A stretch of DNA of 64,000 nt from Persicaria tinctoria (taxonomy: Eukaryota > Streptophyta > Magnoliopsida > Caryophyllales > Polygonaceae). The notes beneath the pieces were generated by a model. It did no database searches and was not told the DNA's origin. It saw nothing but the letters and a program-made list of their open reading frames with translations. The position numbers and the translations under genes were made by a program. The stretch is taken from assembly GCA_037127255.1 (NCBI GenBank), contig JBANSL010000001.1:31223501-31287500 (forward strand). Direction: 5' to 3'. Position 1 is the first letter of the stretch. The number at the start of each line of letters is the position of its first letter. This document shows, in pieces, positions 1 through 11,454 of the stretch.

Positions 1-32
1 CATCTTAAGCCTCATTTTCATTTGAACCTTTA

Positions 33-34
<2 letters not shown>

Positions 35-115
<81 letters not shown>
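35..115. repeat. (TA)n microsatellite
   Basis: A perfect run of TA dinucleotides about 80 bases long. No coding function. It is the first of four long TA tracts in the window; the two at the right side flank transposons. Confidence 0.97.
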
Positions 116-118
<3 letters not shown>

Positions 119-1666
119 TTGATGTGTGTTTTAAGGGTACAAAGATGCGTAAACAATCTCTTGAGGTTTCACAAGTGAATCTAGAGTACCTTGTTTCTCA
201 TTTATTTTTCAATATAATTAATACGATGCGATGTGATGGATTGGGGTGAGGATTAGGAATGCATGTAGTGATTCCCACTGATGCGCTAATGCGCTTGAGG
301 ATAAGTTAATGGAGATTTTGGTGGAGAATCAGACCGGGTAAAGCTTGAAACTCCTAGGGACGAGGGCTCTCGATTCGCAGGACGAGGGAACATACCGGGT
401 AAAGCTAGAACCTCCTGAGTATGTCCCCGTCATGCGTCTGTTTGCCAAGACCTGGACTGTCTCAACTCCAATAGCGAGTCGTGTTTGTGTTTTAGATATC
501 TTATGTTTGAGTGGTTATGATAAGACGGTTGATTGACTTGAACTCATGTTGAACTTGATGATAATAATACACAATCTAGATGGGCACCTTAAGTATGCTC
601 TAGATGCTAGATTGATAGGGATCTTTTTTATATAGAGCTATATACGCTATGGTTGTGTAGTGACCCATGGTGGTTTTTGGGGTTTAGTTGTAAGTACTTT
701 CGACCCCGTGCGCTAGAATGGAGATGATGATCTTGCTCTGGGGTCGAGTTGTGCTTAAGAGATTGAGTTGAGTTTATTTTTGAGATTCTTAAAATCATTT
801 TAGGAATTGATTGTTTTATTTCTTTTGAGTTTAATTTCTGGCCTTTCTGACCGGTAACTCTACTTTTGTATCGATTTAGATATTTTGATTTTCAATATAT
901 GATATGAGACATGTTATATTCTTTCTTTTTTTCGTTTTAAGATTCATATGCAACTCTTGACACATGTTAATACGATAACGTATTGGGATTTGGGTGCCAC
1001 GCAACAACTAGATCTATTAGGTACGGTCATTACAATAACACACAGGTTGTCCTTCAATATCATGGTTTTGAATGTTTATCTAAATATTCCTTTGAATGTC
1101 GCCCCTAAAAGCCAAATCTTCTCCTCTCAATAGTACTAAAGTGGAGAAGCAAAAGAGAAACATGTAGAAATATGGATCTAGAGAGGTGGTCGACATATGA
1201 TGGTACACCAAAAAAACAATTGTGATAGTATTTTTGTTAAAAAACAATAGTGATAGTAAGTTTTTGAGGACAAATATTTTTTTCAAATGAGTTTAATAAT
1301 GATTTACTTTTCCTTATTAAGTGTTTTAAAAACTAAAATGATATCTTTTGATTAATGTATTAGTATATAATCAAATATGAATGACTGGGGTCGTGTGCAT
1401 GGGAACACATGCATGCCTTGTAAGCTAGCACACAAGCAGAGAGAGTTTCATTCTAAAACCAATTGGTAATATAAGAAGTATTCTACCGACTCATATACTA
1501 CTAGAGCTTGATATGTTCAACTTTTCAACGTGGGAAACTTTTTGGTCTCATTCACATCTCTAACAACACTTAGACACTGCCTAGGCGGCACTAAACTAGC
1601 TCTAGGTGGAGGGGACATCATTTAGCGCGTGACGTGATTTTTACAACACCGTTTGAATGTAGCTTC
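116..1666. other. Intergenic flank, no gene recognised
   Basis: AT-rich DNA with only short chance frames. The stretch around 330-410 contains the phrase ACCGGGTAAAGCT twice, about 60 bases apart. The stretch around 1458-1545 (AACCAATTGGTAATA ... CAACGTGGGAAAC) looks like a dispersed motif I remember from many dicot genomes, possibly the end of a retroelement; that is recollection, not proof. The region ends at the CAC target duplication of the CACTA element. I cannot assign any gene here. Confidence 0.5.
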
Positions 1667-1669
1667 CAC

Positions 1670-1850
1670 CACTACGACAAAAGTAGCTTAGGGCGACAAA
1701 AATATAAAAACTAAACTGACGAATTCACTTTTGTCGCGCAAAACTGATCTTTAAGTGACAATGCTATATTTGGTCGCCAAAAACTTGTTTTTGTGACGAA
1801 AATTTCAATCTGTCACCCAAAGGAAACTAGGGTTACAAAAGTCGCCTTGA
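1670..1850 (+). repeat. CACTA left terminus and subterminal repeats
   Basis: Terminal CACTAC is followed by several GGGCGACAAAA, TTTTGTCG and GTGACGAAAA motifs in alternating orientation. In this superfamily such motifs bind the transposase. The matching set at the other end is denser (11980-12301). Confidence 0.75.
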
Positions 1851-2197
1851 ATAGTTCGTATCTTATTAATCGAGATTCCCTTCTTCCTCGGGAGCCACAA
1901 CTTCAATCTCACGCCGCCTCTTCACCTTCCTCCTCCTTTGTCGTCGTCGGAGAATCTATCTCCGTTTCTCCGGCTGAATCCTCTTGTTCAGCATTTCTAT
2001 CCCGCTCCTGTTCTCCTCCTCCTCCTTTGCAACCCTAGTACAATCTTCTCTACAACAGATCACAACCTGGATACAGATCGGGTGCCGGTGTGGGACAACG
2101 TGTTGGTCGAATCCAAGAGTTTATCGCCGCATCTATGAGTGAACATCCACATTCAAGCGCTCCCAAAAGCAAGCGAGGAGATAGTGAGAGAGGGAAT

Positions 2198-3030
2198 ATG
2201 GCATTCACACTCAACAGTGGTTTCAAGATGCCGGTAATCGGCCTGGGAGTGTGGAAGATGGAGAAGGAGGACATTCGAGACCCCATCCTCAACGCCATTA
2301 ACCTCGGCTATCACCATCTCGATTGCGCTGGTGAACTCCCTTTCTCTCATTGTCGTTTAACCAATTTCGCTCGGAAATAGTTATTTGCTTTGGTTTCATC
2401 TGATGCCTTTCAACAAGAAACTGAATCTGTGTAAACTTTATCTCTGAGCTTGGTTTTTTTTTTCCTTTGTTCTTCTTTTGATTCGACCGGATCTGCTAAT
2501 TCTGACTGAACAAGTCTGTGATTTATGTGAAATTAGATGGTAGTAGGGCTAAATTTTGCAGGGCAGTGGTTTTTGAAGTGTAGAGGCTGCTTAGGGGATT
2601 AATAACTCTTTAAATTGTCTTAAAAGTGAACTAGTTGGAAAGCTGTTTCAGTAGTGGACTAGATACAGCTTCTTAGGGTTCTTGGATTTGACTTGATGAT
2701 CAATCTCTTGTATCATACGCTTTGAAGCAAGAAAATGTCCAAAATTTACGCACAGAAAGTTGATTATATCATAACTGAAGATGCACAACCCATCTATCTT
2801 ACTAGGAAAAAGCTTTCAACTATTGGCCACATAAGAGCTTGCTCATATATTCTTATGTCTACCAAGCATATCTAATTCATTTGAAGGTATTTATCCATCC
2901 TTTTCAAAATTGAAACTCGTCATTGGTTTACATATTGGATATTGACACTACAATATCCTTGGAAACTACATGGCATGCTATGGAAGATCTGGTTACAAGG
3001 GGTTTAGTTCCTAGCATTGGCATCTGGTAA
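2198..3030 (+). pseudogene. Captured fragment of an aldo-keto reductase (S6PDH-like)
   Basis: Two coding blocks match plant NADP-dependent sorbitol-6-phosphate dehydrogenase-like aldo-keto reductases. The first (2198-2330) starts at an ATG and encodes the N-terminal beta-barrel start with MPVIGLGVW and NLGYHHLDCA. It ends at a plausible GT donor (2331). The second (about 2938-3027) encodes SLETTWHAMEDLV followed by GLVPSIGIW, where the family normally reads GLVRSIGISNYD, and then hits a TAA stop (3028-3030). The exons in between (catalytic Tyr/Lys region) and everything C-terminal are missing. The intact enzyme would reduce or oxidise sugar phosphates with NADP(H) in the cytosol; this copy cannot. 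It sits inside the Pack-CACTA element, on the same strand as the other captured fragments. Confidence 0.75.
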
Positions 3031-4146
3031 TCAGACCTAGTTAGATGCTTTAGTTTCTAGCATCTAATGAACTAAAAATTGCACAATAACGATCGCTGGA
3101 TCATCTTCCATTCTGCATTAACTTTAGCTCTGAGGTTGATTTAACTTGCTTTTGTAGCTCTACAGACCTCTTCTTCAGTGTGAGATAGTTCCAGGATTTG
3201 GTGTCTGACCAACATGGGTATATGGTTAAAAAGCTTTTTTTTTTATGAAGCCATCAAGTTGATATGTGGTAAGTATTTTTATATTCCTTGAATTATGAAT
3301 GCAGGAGGAAATGGTTATTCAGATGGGTTAGGAGCCTAGAACTGCGTGATGTGTGGTAACTATTTTTATATTCCTTGAATTTTATGTTATTGTAACTGAT
3401 GTTACATCTCTTGAATGTCCGAGGTTATCTCTCGAATTTTAGTAGTTATTATCTCTTTTAATTGGTGATTTCAACTAGGTGCAATTTTCTATGAAGTGCT
3501 CGTCTTCCATGGATGCCTATAAACCTTTTCATCTCCCTCAGAACCCCCTAATTTCTTTGTGACCAGATTATGCTTTTTTACACTCGTTTATTATGAGAGT
3601 ATGATAGTTCTTTGGATGGGGATTGACAATGATGTTTTATACTTCCCTTGCAGGTCCTTGGCTGGTCTTAATTGATGAATTTGGGGAGCATATGTACAGG
3701 TATGATATTTTTACACTAGCTGTTATTTTTCAGGCTATTTTTTATGTGAGTTTTTGTTCTAGTTCTATATAAGAATGCTCTCTAATTATATCTGCCAAGA
3801 AGTGTTGAAAAGAGCACTTTGATGAATACTTCAACTTAGCTATCATTAGATTTGAAGAAAGACACTTTGATGAATGCTCTCTAATTGTTGTATGTTATCT
3901 TGTTTGAAAGGCAATGGTATTGTGCATTCGGGCTTTTGCAGTCTCGGTTATAAGGAGCAGCAGAAGCAGAGAACTATAGGATCATACCAAATTAACAAGA
4001 CTTGCTTTAAGATTGATGGTATTTCACTTAAAATAATTGTGAAATAAACTATGTATATTTCTTCTTTAATTTGCTTGCTCATATTCATTTGCATGATGCA
4101 TAATTTACATGATTTGCTTTTCCTGCTTGGAAAACTGCAACTTTAG
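3031..4146 (+). other. Intron-like and unassigned captured DNA
   Basis: AT-rich sequence between the reductase and CIA30 fragments. It contains a short direct repeat, with TATTTTTATATTCCTTGAAT near 3275 and again near 3362, in each case preceded by GTGGTAA. Several short exon-like stretches next to AG/GT dinucleotides (for example 3652-3699 and 3930-4018) were not recognised. These may be further exons of the captured genes. Confidence 0.4.
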
Positions 4147-4254
4147 CATGGAACATTGATGACTTATTGCCTCCAGCAGAAAAATATATTTTCAATTTCA
4201 AATCAAAAGAAGACCTTAAGAGATGGCATCTGTATTCAGATTCCAAGTACGGAG
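4147..4254 (+). pseudogene. Captured exon of CIA30 (complex I intermediate-associated protein 30)
   Basis: The block encodes [18 protein letters not shown] followed by [19 protein letters not shown]. This closely resembles the start of the CIA30 domain of the plant mitochondrial complex I assembly factor. It is bounded by an AG acceptor (4145-4146) and a GT donor with a good consensus (4255). The intact protein helps assemble NADH dehydrogenase membrane-arm intermediates. Only this one exon is present in recognisable form, so it is a gene fragment carried by the Pack-CACTA element. The splice sites are preserved, so it could be spliced into a chimeric transcript. Confidence 0.8.
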
Positions 4255-5441
4255 GTATGTCACTGTTGGGCCTATCTGTATTTGGTATTTGGTGAACTTT
4301 TATAAGATTTTCAAGTTGAATAAACCTGGAAACTTCCCTTGGCCATCACTAGTAGGTCTATCTCGCTTTATGACGCATGGATGTAAACATTTATTGTTAC
4401 ATATGTGTGATATGAACCCCATTATAATTTTATGAAGTTATTAAATTGTTTACTATCACTAAGCTTACTTCTAGGATTGTTCCTCATAATAACACAAATG
4501 CTAGCTCAATCAGCAACTGATATGATTAAGGAAGTAATTCAAAATATCTCTTGATACATCTGTTTCATCTTAATTGGCTGCCAATCTATGTTGACTGACT
4601 GAATTACTGGAATAGCTATGATGCGAATGCTTGAGCAAATGGATTTGTCCAAAATATCTCATCCGAGAATCTGAAATGATAATGAGAATGCATATGGCAC
4701 CAGTCCACCAGCCCTTACAGGATCCTCCATCTCATTGGTTTCAGTCTTGCATGTTCTATTCTATGTCTCGTTCTAGACCTCCTAGCATAACTAAATAGTG
4801 TCAAATTTTCAATAAATCATGAACAACTGCAACCTGCAAGTAATCTCATGTTTCTTTCGTGTGCATGTAGGCCCAAAACAATGTCTGGGTAATGATTTAT
4901 GGCTCTTCAAGCATGTTTTGTGACAAGAAAGTGCCTATTTAATATACAAGTAGAAAGAAAATGATCTGGAGGAGCCACATAAGAAGATAGATATGGGTAA
5001 CAAAGAGTTGAAAAAGACAGAAGAGGAGTTAGCCAACAAGCTTAGAAGTCCGAAAGAAAAAGAGCCGGTTTACTCTTTCTCCATCCTTTTCTCTTGCTCC
5101 ACCCTTCTCCTTTGCCCGCTGAATTCCTTCCATTTTTTCCTTTTGTTGAAAAAAAAAATAGTTGTATTGGGCCATTTCTTGACCTGCAATTAAATTTTGA
5201 ACGCATTGATTCTTTCTTGATAAGGTGTGGTGATCTCTTATAAGGAGTCCATTTTCAGAGGCATCTGTTACTCAGCTACAGACTATAAAGTTTATGATGA
5301 TTTATTTCTATGAGAGGCATATGTCATACATGTATAGTTGATTGATCTGTTTTAAGTGTTGGAAACCTACTCATTTTGTTTGATTCAATCAATAAATAAG
5401 ATAATGAACCTGTGATCTTCATGATTTTATTGGCTTAACAG

Positions 5442-5549
5442 GGAGCTAATGCTGAAGGTGTCCAAAAGAGATTGGCATTCGTCGAGATCCAAAGCAAAAC
5501 ATACCTCGAAGTCAAAGGCACTGGAACTACGCACAAGTGCCCAACCATT
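5442..5549 (+). pseudogene. Captured exon fragment of PsbO (33-kDa oxygen-evolving protein)
   Basis: After an AACAG acceptor the frame reads [16 protein letters not shown] and then [19 protein letters not shown]. This is the N-terminal part of mature PsbO, the manganese-stabilising protein of photosystem II in the thylakoid lumen (family form: EIQSKTYxEVKGTGTANQCPTI). Homology stops abruptly at ATT (5547-5549), then a stop codon follows (TGA at 5565-5567). The break coincides with the start of a 104-bp tandem duplication, so the capture junction is probably there. Changes such as TYDE to AFVE and ANQ to THK show relaxed constraint. Confidence 0.82.
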
Positions 5550-5754
5550 GCTGTTGCAATTTTTTGAATCTGATTCCAGGTTTTCCTCTATCTTCTTCTT
5601 TCAAAGTTGGTTCTATTTACTTAGCTTGAAATCTGAACATTTGTTACTCCATTGTTGTTGCAATTTTTTGAATCTGATTCCAGGTTCTCCTCTATCTTCT
5701 TCTTTCAAAGTTGGTTCTATTTACTTAGCTTGAAATCTGAACATTTGTTACTCC
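5547..5754 (+). repeat. Tandem duplication, 2 x 104 bp
   Basis: Two adjacent near-identical copies, 5547-5650 and 5651-5754, differing at only a few bases (for example ATTGCTGTTG against ATTGTTGTTG). The first copy starts exactly where PsbO homology ends. Confidence 0.9.
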
Positions 5755-5959
5755 TTGATTATTACTCATTAGCTAGTATATTTTCTTGTTAAATAGCGCC
5801 TAAAATGCCTGGAATGTGTGTTGTTTTTTTTTTGCTGAGTTTCTTTGGCTATTTATTTTAAGCTATTGTGACTATATTATTGTGTTTATTGATGTAACTT
5901 CTTGTTGTCTAAAGCATAGTCATATATGGCACTCTATGATGAAGATTAAGGTAAACATG

Positions 5960-7208
5960 TGACAGGCCTAAAGTCGTTATGCCAAATCAAAGTAAATTCC
6001 TAAGATGCAAACTATAACAAGTATAGTAGGTAAGTTAGGGTCGAACCCACAGGGAAACAGAATCAGTTGTAAGAGCGAGTATTATTACCAAAAGTAACTG
6101 ATTAAAGGGGGAGTTTTGTGTGTGAGAAATAGTAACAGAACAAGTTGCAAGTAAAAAGGTTGTGAATATATGATGGAAAGGTATCACACCAGGTAATTAT
6201 CCGCACAACAATTAAGATGGTTCATCATCGCATTCTATGAGTCTCAAGTTCTAATGTCCAGTAATTGTTCTCAATTCAGATCGTGTAATAGCTTTTAGTC
6301 CTACCAGTCCTAAAAGCACTTATCACTAAATTACAAGGGAAAACCTTCACCAAATAATAAAGCAATAGCATTAAAGCATGAATTATAATGAGATACAAGC
6401 GATTCTAACAACCCGTTAAAATAGCCTGTAATCGAATCTCCCTCACAATCTACCACAAGCGACCGCGTATGGAGATTGTGTTTGCTACAATGAATCTACA
6501 ACCCAAGACCTGGAATTGGAAACCCTAGCAGTATGACTAGTATCGATAAACCTAGGTGATCAATCTAGATAAATCAATAATAAGCAATCAAGCAATAAGC
6601 TCAGGAGATCGAAACAATTAACAAAGGACGAACAAGAGTAGAATACTCACAACCAAATCAATTGAAGGCTTCAAAGAACCAAGTGCAACAAAGGAGAGTT
6701 AGTTCTCCATAGGGGTTTGTGAGATGATGAAAAGGGAAAATACGTCTCTGGAAAATAACCTAATGATTCTCTACTGCCTTCTCGGCCTATATAACCTAAT
6801 AAAATCGGGTTTAACATCCCGTACAATTATAATAATAAAATATTAAAACTAAATAGATAAACAGAACCGGATAAGAATCCGTCTTCAGGACCGACGCGGG
6901 CGCGCCAAGTGCAGCGCGGGCGCGCCAGCCTCGTCTTCAACTCTTCCATTTGGTGTATCAGCGCGGCCACTTCCTCTTAGCAGCGTGGTCGCGTCGGGTA
7001 GCAGCGCGGGCGCGCCAAGTGCAACGCGGCCGCGCCAAGGTCTTCAGTCCTCCAGCTGCTTCCGATCTTCTTAGCTTCTGTAACTTGCATGATTTCTTCA
7101 ACTTCTTCAATATGCTCCGAATCACCAAGTTCACACTAATATCTCTCATAATGTCAGGTAAATGATGACAAAAACTACTAAATGCGCTATGGAATATATC
7201 GCATATCA
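5960..7208 (-). repeat. Complete 3' LTR of the Athila-like element
   Basis: On the minus strand it starts TGATATGCG (7208) and ends ...TGTCA (5960). Its first 76 bp recur at 11455-11530. On the plus strand it contains the block TCGAACCCACAGGGAA (around 6042) and, near 6890-7040, a set of very GC-rich motifs such as CAGCGCGGGCGCGCC and CAACGCGGCCGCGCC. Confidence 0.85.
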
Positions 7209-7889
7209 AATTCCCCCATACTTAAACCTTTACTCGTCCCGAGTAAGCATAGAAGCTAGCCTACTCTCACTATAAATCTCAAAGGTTCACAGACAGTACA
7301 AGGAAAATGAACACTAAGTACTAGTAGTTTTCACCATCTCACCAATCAGCTCAAAAGACAATCAAAATAGGAAATAAGAATTACAATTGTATCTCAACCA
7401 TCTACACCTTATAGCTCCCAGTGGCCTACCCGACAACCTCCTTATAACTCCTCTTCTTATGTCGCCTTCGCCAAGAGATCAATCCTAATCACTCAAAGTA
7501 AACGCTCATCTTGCCAAGGCGCCCTTTCGGGTTTTCACCAAGCCACTCATTTTTTTCAGGGATGGTACTCACATAACAATCTCACTTCCCTCAAGCCTCA
7601 TATTGCCAAGCCTAAGGCTCGCCAGACTACCTGCTTTTTGCCTGAGTCGCCCTTCCAGGTTTTCAACTCATCCCAGGATTTTGATTGCTTTCTTTTTTTT
7701 TTCATTTTTTTTTTTTCATTTTTTTTTTTTTTTTTTCTAAATAACAAATGCAGAATCTGTACACAAATAATGCTGAAATAAAATATGTACATGATGTGTG
7801 AATCCTTTCCCTCCCCCATACTTGAATGAAGCATTGTCCTCAATGTGAAAGAAGACAGAATTAAGTAGGGAGAAAGGAAACAGAAGGAC

Positions 7890-9272
7890 TCACTGAGGTG
7901 GTGGATAGTGGCGAGAGTAGTCCTCTCGCATGCGGCGCAGCTCCTCCCTCATCTCTTTGAACTCGCCGAAGCCCTGTAAGATGTCGGCCTGCTGGTGGAG
8001 AATCTGGTTTGTCACTGTCGTCAGACTCCCCACGTCTTGGCGCAAAAGGCCAATCTGATCAACCAGGTGGCCCCACTGCTGGGGTTGCTGATAAGTATCC
8101 TGAGAAGCTTGTGCAGGCCAAGGGGTCCACTGGTGCGCGTCCTGCTGGCTCTGATATGCTGGTTGAGAATCCCAACCGTGCTGATAAGCAGGCGTCTCCT
8201 GATATGGGCTCTGTGTGAAGCCCTGTGTATCTGCCTGAACAAACGCCTGCTGAGCCATAGGCGCATCCCCCATCGTGGCAGCTCCAGCTGTGCCACTGCT
8301 TCTGCCTACCTCCATGCGACGCCTTTTCCCCAGAAGTGACGTCGGAAAGTAATCTGCCTCAATGTACCAGTCAGACCAAGATTCTGACCAAGGCAGGGGC
8401 TTAGGGAGCCTGAACTGATGCTCCTTCTTCTTGCCCGTGCACCAAATGGCTCCCCCATCCGGTGCAGTATCCAGCATCAGACACCTCCGTAGATAATCCT
8501 CAGTATAGGTCCTCGCGATGACCTCTGTCTCCTCCAGCTCAACCAAACCATTCTGCCCAACGCATGCAGCAATGGCGACTCGAGTAATAAGGCCGCCCTG
8601 AACCATTTCTGGTCCAGCGGCACTGCGATCCCTTCTGATCCTGTCGAGGCCATCGAAAAAGAGCATAACCCAGTCAGGCGTATAATCCGCAGTAGGCACT
8701 GCGCTGTAGGCAAATCTCAGATGCGTCATGGAAAGCTTGGTGTCTGTAATCAGCCCATAGTACGTCCCAGCAACGATCTTGCACAACATCCGGAAGATAG
8801 GATGAGTGATCCTGCTGTTGTATTCGTTGCTCGTCAGAAAATCCTCTCCAGACACCGCTTTGAAGAAAGCAACAAGGTCGGGGTCGGACACAGCTGTGGC
8901 CCATCCAACCGTTGGGGCTTTAGTAACCCCCAAAGCTTTTCGTAGCCTTGATATAGAAGCCCTGTAGGTGGTGCCATTATATCTGAATGAAACCCCTCTA
9001 ATGTTGTGATCTCTCAGGTGAACCTGATAAGTGGCGAGGAATTGCTTGCTCAGTTCCGGATACCCTACAGCTCCCAAATCCAGAAAACCACTAATACCGG
9101 CATGCTCTAGACATTGCTCCATACATTCTAGCATCTGAAGCGTCTGAAGGATAGGTCTATGCAAGTATTTGGTAGAACTGACACAGCTGACCTTATTGTA
9201 AATCGCCAATTCCTCATTAGACAAATCTAGCCCATGATCAGATCTACTCGTCCCCTCCTCCGATGAACTCAT
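7890..9272 (-). CDS. ATHILA ORF-1-like retrotransposon protein (460 aa)
   Basis: A long uninterrupted frame that resembles the plant retrotransposon 'ATHILA ORF-1' / putative plant transposon protein family. The recognised core is the region with GYPELSKQFLATYQVHLRD and RYNGTTYRASISRLRKALGV, about residues 68-115. The C-terminal third is rich in Gln, Tyr and Pro (around 345-410) and ends in a predicted coiled coil (about 415-455). It follows pol in the element, the position of the extra ORF in Athila elements, sometimes called env-like. Its function is not established; I see no signal peptide or convincing membrane segment. The frame is open end to end although the element has lost most of pol. 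Confidence 0.75.
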   Translation of the reverse strand: MSSSEEGTSRSDHGLDLSNEELAIYNKVSCVSSTKYLHRPILQTLQMLECMEQCLEHAGISGFLDLGAVGYPELSKQFLATYQVHLRDHNIRGVSFRYNGTTYRASISRLRKALGVTKAPTVGWATAVSDPDLVAFFKAVSGEDFLTSNEYNSRITHPIFRMLCKIVAGTYYGLITDTKLSMTHLRFAYSAVPTADYTPDWVMLFFDGLDRIRRDRSAAGPEMVQGGLITRVAIAACVGQNGLVELEETEVIARTYTEDYLRRCLMLDTAPDGGAIWCTGKKKEHQFRLPKPLPWSESWSDWYIEADYFPTSLLGKRRRMEVGRSSGTAGAATMGDAPMAQQAFVQADTQGFTQSPYQETPAYQHGWDSQPAYQSQQDAHQWTPWPAQASQDTYQQPQQWGHLVDQIGLLRQDVGSLTTVTNQILHQQADILQGFGEFKEMREELRRMREDYSRHYPPPQ

Positions 9273-10062
9273 ACTTGATATATAATACGAAGAAATCGGA
9301 ATCGAAAGAAGAACAGCGGAAAGAACTCACGAAGAACAGCTCGGCGCAGGGGGCAGACGTGGGCACGCTGAAGGTGGCGTGGGCGCGTCGGGAGTAGCAG
9401 CGCGGCCGCGTTAGGGTTGGCGTGGCCGCGTCGAGACTGTATGCTTCCTGGTGGGTCTTCTCTAACAGCGCGGGTACGCTAGGGATGGCGTGGGCGCGTC
9501 GGGAGTAGCAGCGCGGCCGCGTTAGGGTTGGCGTGGCCGCGTCGGAGCTCTCTTCAGATCTGAACGTCGGTGAAGACGGCTTCGTCGATGTGAGGCTCGC
9601 CGAGATTTCTTCGGTGCCGGCTTGTACTTGGCCTGGTGGGGGCTGCCGCCGGCGGCTGTGTGCTTCAGGGAGGACCGAGATGTGGTGGTCCAAGGTGGGG
9701 GCGGCGGTTGTGGTGAGGAGAGAGAAGGGAGTGTTTGGTGAGGAAAGTTTGAGAGGGATGTGTGGTGAGGGTGATGTGGGGGCTGATGTGTGGGGTGTAG
9801 GGTTTTGGTGGGGTTGATGGTTTGATACTGGTTTTTTTTGTTTTTTTTTTTTTTGGATTTTTTTTTTTTTTTTTTTTTTGACGAAAATTAACACTGCGGG
9901 TGCAGTGGGTCCGAAATGCAGGTGCAATTCGTCACCAGAACTCCGTCTTTAGTACCTACAAAATAAAATAAAAATAGAGTTAAAGAAAATAATGCAGTTC
10001 CTTGGGTTGCCTCCCAAGCAGCGCCTTTGTTTCATGTCGCTGGCTCGACCAAGCCGTTTTGG
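9273..10062 (-). other. Spacer with GC-rich motif cassette and poly(T) tracts
   Basis: This lies between the ATHILA ORF and the integrase frame. From about 9350 to 9545 (plus strand) it has motifs of the type GGGCGCGTCGGGAGTAGCAG and GCGCGGCCGCG, arranged as a tandem duplication offset by 111 bp. Poly(T) tracts lie at about 9832-9880. An open minus-strand frame of 227 codons crosses it but only encodes repeats and lysine runs, so I do not treat it as a gene. Confidence 0.6.
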
Positions 10063-11412
10063 CTATTCTAACTCCGCATGTGGCTCCTCCAAAGCTAACT
10101 CATCCATAACCTCCTTTGTGAACCCTTCATAGTATGTCTTAAGCCTATGACCATTTACTTTGAACTTCTTTTGGCTATCCGGGTCATATAGCTCTACTGC
10201 TCCATGTGGGAAAACTTCAGCAACAATGTATGGTCCCCCCCACTTTGACCTGAGCTTCCCAGCGAAGAGTTTCAGGCGAGACTGAAAAAGTAGGACTTTG
10301 TCACCAGCTTTAAAGTCCTTCCTATTGATGTGCTTGTCATGCCATGCCTTGGTCTTTGCCTTGTATATAGCCGCATTATCATAGGCGTCCAACCGTAGCT
10401 CCTCGAGCTCACCCAACTGTAGCTTCCTGTGGTCTCCAACTTCGTCACTCTGCATATTGCATTGTTTCACAGCCCACCAAGCCTTGTGCTCCAGCTCAAC
10501 AGGAAGATGACATGCCTTCCCATAGACAAGTCTGAAAGGAGACATCCCAATTGGAGTTTTGTAAGCAGTGCGATAAGCCCATAAAGCATCATCAAGTCTC
10601 AAACTCCAATCCTTCCTGTTAGGATTCACGGTCTTCTCAAGAATGGCTTTGACCTCTCTATTGGACACCTCAGCTTGGCCATTCGTCTGTGGATGATATG
10701 CGGTGGAAACTCTGTGTGTGACATGATATTTCTTAAGCAAGGCAGTCACAGTTTTGTTGGAGAAATGGGTACCCCTGTCACTAATCAGCGCTCTAGGAAT
10801 ACCATGCCTGGCAAAAATATTGCTTTTCAAGAACCCTGCCACAACTTTAGAATCATCAGTCCTGGTGGCCTTCGCTTCCACCCACTTGGAAACATAGTCC
10901 ACCGCAAGTAAAATATATAAATTCCCACAAGAACTAGGAAAAGGTCCCATAAAGTCGATACCCCAAACATCAAAGATTTCGCAAAAAATCATTGGTGATT
11001 GTTGCATTTCATTCCTTTGGGAGATATTCCCCATTCTTTGACACCTATCACATGCCTTGCAGAAAGAATAAGCATCTTTAAAGATATGTGGCCAATAAAA
11101 TCCAGATTCAAGTACCTTTCTAGCAGTTTTATTAGCACCAAAATGTCCCCCACATGCTTCAGAATGACAAAATTCAAGAATAGATCGTACCTCATTATCT
11201 GGAAGACAACGACGAATGACCTGATCTGCGCAATGTTTCCAAAGGTATGGGTCATCCCAAATATAGTGGTTGGCTTCTCTTCGAACCTTCTCTGTCTGGG
11301 CCTTGGTATGACCCGGAGGAAATTCTCCACATACTAAGTAGTTCACAATGTCCCGGTACCAAGGACTGACGGAGTGAAGTCCTAGAACGGACTGAGGAGA
11401 TCGGAGAAACAA
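10063..11412 (-). CDS. Athila/Tat-type integrase, C-terminal pol remnant (449 aa)
   Basis: The frame starts near the end of RNase H / the connection region ([19 protein letters not shown]). It contains an integrase zinc-binding domain ([11 protein letters not shown] ... CKACDRCQ, about residues 82-126). The catalytic core follows with D (GIDFMGPF), D (ISDRGTHF) and E ([16 protein letters not shown]), so the DD(35)E triad is present. The C-terminal part ([16 protein letters not shown] ... KWGGPYIV) is the usual retroviral-type DNA-binding fold. The intact enzyme would insert retrotransposon cDNA. The upstream pol domains are deleted, and the first codons may include sequence created by the deletion joint near 11412-11455. 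Confidence 0.88.
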   Translation of the reverse strand: MFLRSPQSVLGLHSVSPWYRDIVNYLVCGEFPPGHTKAQTEKVRREANHYIWDDPYLWKHCADQVIRRCLPDNEVRSILEFCHSEACGGHFGANKTARKVLESGFYWPHIFKDAYSFCKACDRCQRMGNISQRNEMQQSPMIFCEIFDVWGIDFMGPFPSSCGNLYILLAVDYVSKWVEAKATRTDDSKVVAGFLKSNIFARHGIPRALISDRGTHFSNKTVTALLKKYHVTHRVSTAYHPQTNGQAEVSNREVKAILEKTVNPNRKDWSLRLDDALWAYRTAYKTPIGMSPFRLVYGKACHLPVELEHKAWWAVKQCNMQSDEVGDHRKLQLGELEELRLDAYDNAAIYKAKTKAWHDKHINRKDFKAGDKVLLFQSRLKLFAGKLRSKWGGPYIVAEVFPHGAVELYDPDSQKKFKVNGHRLKTYYEGFTKEVMDELALEEPHAELE

Positions 11413-11454
11413 TGACGTGGGCGCGTCAGAGGGAGACGTGGCCGCGTCAGAGGG

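Noticed and set aside
345..536. 63-codon frame at the left edge
   Set aside because: No resemblance to any family; length is within chance expectation.
9244..9927. 227-codon frame with lysine runs and repeated ATPTLTRPRCYSRRA
   Set aside because: It spans poly(T) and a tandemly duplicated GC-rich motif cassette between two retroelement genes; no family resemblance.
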